A stretch of DNA of 7,098 nt. It comes from Acetobacteraceae bacterium (GTDB lineage: Bacteria > Pseudomonadota > Alphaproteobacteria > Zavarziniales > Zavarziniaceae). The stretch's first letter is position 1, and each line of letters begins with the position of its first letter. The stretch covers positions 1-7,098 of the forward strand of contig CANCOY010000155.1 of the NCBI GenBank assembly GCA_947379865.1. Direction: 5' to 3'. Under the pieces are notes generated by a model. The model was not told the DNA's origin. It saw nothing but the letters and a program-made list of their open reading frames with translations, and did not search any database. Both the position numbers and the translations under genes were made by a program. Below, piece after piece: positions 5,919 through 7,098 of the stretch.

Positions 5919-6704
5919 ATGGATCTGGGTCTTGCAGGAAAGGTAGCGCTTGTCAGCGGCGGCGCTTCAAACATTGGCCGGGCCATTTCAATGGTACTTG
6001 CCGGCGAAGGCGCCCATGTCGCCATCCTTGACCGTGATGTTATGCAAGCCGAAAAAACAGCTGGCGAGATTGCAGCCGCTGGCGGCAAGGCAAGTGTCCA
6101 TGGCGTTGACGTAACAGAGATTGCCGCCGTCGACGCAGCTGTTGCCGAGGTTGAAGCCGCCCATGGCGCCCCCGATGTTCTGGTGAACAACGTGGGCTGG
6201 AATGGGGATGCCCGCTTCTTTCTGGATCTTGAGCCAGAACGCTGGGAAAAAGCCTATCGCCTGAACCTGTTCCCAACCTTTGCACTCACCCGCGCCGTGC
6301 TTGGCCGCATGCGCGACCGACGGGCCGGATCGATCGTGTCCATCGCCAGCGACGCCGCCTTTGGCGAGCATCGTGTGGCCGACTATGGCGCGATGAAGGC
6401 AGGCGTTGCGACTTTCATGCGCTCCATCGCCAAGGAATATGGCCGTTTTGGTGTGCGTGCCAATACTGTGGCACCGGGCCTGGTGATCCCCGACGAGGCC
6501 GACATTGGCGAAGGCAGCCTTTGGCAACAGCAGGTCGGCTTTGGCCCGAAGGAAATCCAGTACATGGAGGCAAGCATTCCCCTGAAGCGACGGCCCGAGG
6601 CCCTGGATATTGCCTGGACCGTTGCCTTTCTGGCGTCTGAGCGCGCCCGCATGCTGACGGGCCAGATCGTCAGCGTCTCCGGCGGCTTCAACATGCCCCG
6701 CTGA
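5919..6704 (+). CDS. SDR family NAD(P)-dependent oxidoreductase, hydroxyacyl-CoA dehydrogenase-like
   Basis: A classical short-chain dehydrogenase of 261 residues, the usual length. The dinucleotide loop is SGGASNIG (13-20), with Asn18 in place of the commoner Gly. Asp38 at the end of the second strand (AILDRD) suggests NAD(H) preference. Asp64 (HGVDV), the NNVG motif (90-93) and Asn116 follow. The catalytic Ser144, Tyr156 and Lys160 are all present (SIASDAAFG, then DYGAMK). The C-terminus TGQIVSVSGGF is typical of the family. From memory, the LVNNVGW, SIASDAA and SVSGG stretches resemble 2-hydroxycyclohexanecarboxyl-CoA dehydrogenase (BadH-type) proteins, so oxidation of a hydroxyacyl-CoA in alicyclic or beta-oxidation-like catabolism is a reasonable guess, though the SDR family is broad. 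The start ATG is supported by a perfect AGGAGG (5908-5913), 5 bases away. The next SDR begins 29 bases after the stop, which implies an operon. Confidence 0.93.
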   Translation: MDLGLAGKVALVSGGASNIGRAISMVLAGEGAHVAILDRDVMQAEKTAGEIAAAGGKASVHGVDVTEIAAVDAAVAEVEAAHGAPDVLVNNVGWNGDARFFLDLEPERWEKAYRLNLFPTFALTRAVLGRMRDRRAGSIVSIASDAAFGEHRVADYGAMKAGVATFMRSIAKEYGRFGVRANTVAPGLVIPDEADIGEGSLWQQQVGFGPKEIQYMEASIPLKRRPEALDIAWTVAFLASERARMLTGQIVSVSGGFNMPR

Positions 6705-6733
6705 GCAATCAACACAAAAAGGGAGGACATGAC

Positions 6734-7098
6734 ATGACAACGCACCCCACACTCGACGGCAAGGTCATTATCGTTACTGGCGGCGGGCGCGGCATCGGCC
6801 GTGAAATCGCCCTCGCCGCCGCAGCCGAAGGCGCCAAGATCGTCGTCAATGATGCGGGCGCCAGCCTCGACGGCACCCCCACCGACGAGACGCCCGCCGC
6901 CGACGTGGTCGCCCTGATCCGCAAGGCAGGCGGCGAGGCCATTGCCGACACCCGCGACGTCTCGGAGCCCGGCCCGGCCGAGGCCATCGTGCGCGGCGCG
7001 GTCGAGGCCTTTGGGCGGCTGGACGGCGTGGTGAACAATGCCGGCATCCTGCGCGACCGTATGGTCTGGAAGATGTCCTACAACGACTTTGATGCGGT
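6734..7098 (+). CDS. SDR family oxidoreductase, MFE-2-like hydroxyacyl-CoA dehydrogenase type, 3' end cut by window edge
   Basis: Only the first 121 residues are visible. The Rossmann start is VTGGGRGIG (14-22). After the second strand comes VVNDAG (37-42), then a stretch containing SLDGTPTDETPAADVV, an insertion typical of SDR domains related to peroxisomal multifunctional enzyme type 2 (3-hydroxyacyl-CoA dehydrogenase). NNAGILRDRM (101-110) also fits that group. The catalytic Ser-Tyr-Lys lie beyond the window, so activity cannot be judged, and neither can the presence of a fused hydratase domain. The start ATG 6734 has GGGAGG (6721-6726) 7 bases upstream; another ATG at 6729 is out of frame. 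The 29-base gap from the preceding SDR suggests cotranscription. The likely role is dehydrogenation of a 3-hydroxyacyl-CoA, upstream of a thiolase step. Confidence 0.9.
   Translation, partial: MTTHPTLDGKVIIVTGGGRGIGREIALAAAAEGAKIVVNDAGASLDGTPTDETPAADVVALIRKAGGEAIADTRDVSEPGPAEAIVRGAVEAFGRLDGVVNNAGILRDRMVWKMSYNDFDA

Noticed and set aside
5084..6031. Plus-strand open frame of 315 codons spanning the MucR gene, the intergenic region and the SDR start
   Set aside because: It runs antisense through a gene with an exact zinc-finger motif and overlaps the SDR start in another frame. There is no domain and no ribosome binding site.

Overview
The window is GC-rich, densely coding bacterial DNA, most likely from an alphaproteobacterium. 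The best taxonomic clue is a MucR/Ros-type zinc-finger regulator with the CX2C-X9-HX4-H finger, a family largely confined to that class. The genus cannot be told from this sequence. All recognised enzymes point to catabolism of alkyl or cyclic substrates as CoA thioesters. I see no RNA gene, insertion sequence, CRISPR array, phage gene or replication origin.

Layout from left to right: (1) positions 1-1913, minus strand, a class III (metallo-beta-lactamase fold) alkyl sulfatase that runs off the left edge and lacks only its last residues; (2) 1914-2130, a divergent intergenic region with a candidate sigma70-type promoter and a perfect GC-rich hairpin; (3) 2131-3360, plus strand, a thiolase with all catalytic residues; (4) 3373-3411, a strong intrinsic terminator between convergent genes; (5) 3437-4981, minus strand, a 514-residue thiolase-like protein with an extra C-terminal domain and none of the three classical thiolase catalytic residues; (6) 5105-5659, minus strand, a MucR/Ros regulator with a long basic tail, followed by two hairpins; (7) 5660-5918, an AT-richer divergent regulatory region with a 10-bp palindrome; (8) 5919-6704 and 6734-7098, plus strand, two short-chain dehydrogenases (SDRs) in an apparent operon, the second cut by the right edge.

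A plausible joint role (inference): the alkyl sulfatase releases a fatty alcohol from sulfate esters. After oxidation and CoA activation by enzymes outside the window, a hydroxyacyl-CoA dehydrogenase (one or both SDRs) and the thiolase would complete beta-oxidation-type cleavage. The thiolase-like protein would act as a CoA-ester binder or accessory subunit rather than a Claisen enzyme. The regulator sits divergent to the SDR operon, where it could control itself and that operon. No single feature proves a new system. The most notable points are the residue-depleted thiolase paralogue beside a complete thiolase, and the MucR protein with an unusual tail and a palindrome in its upstream region.
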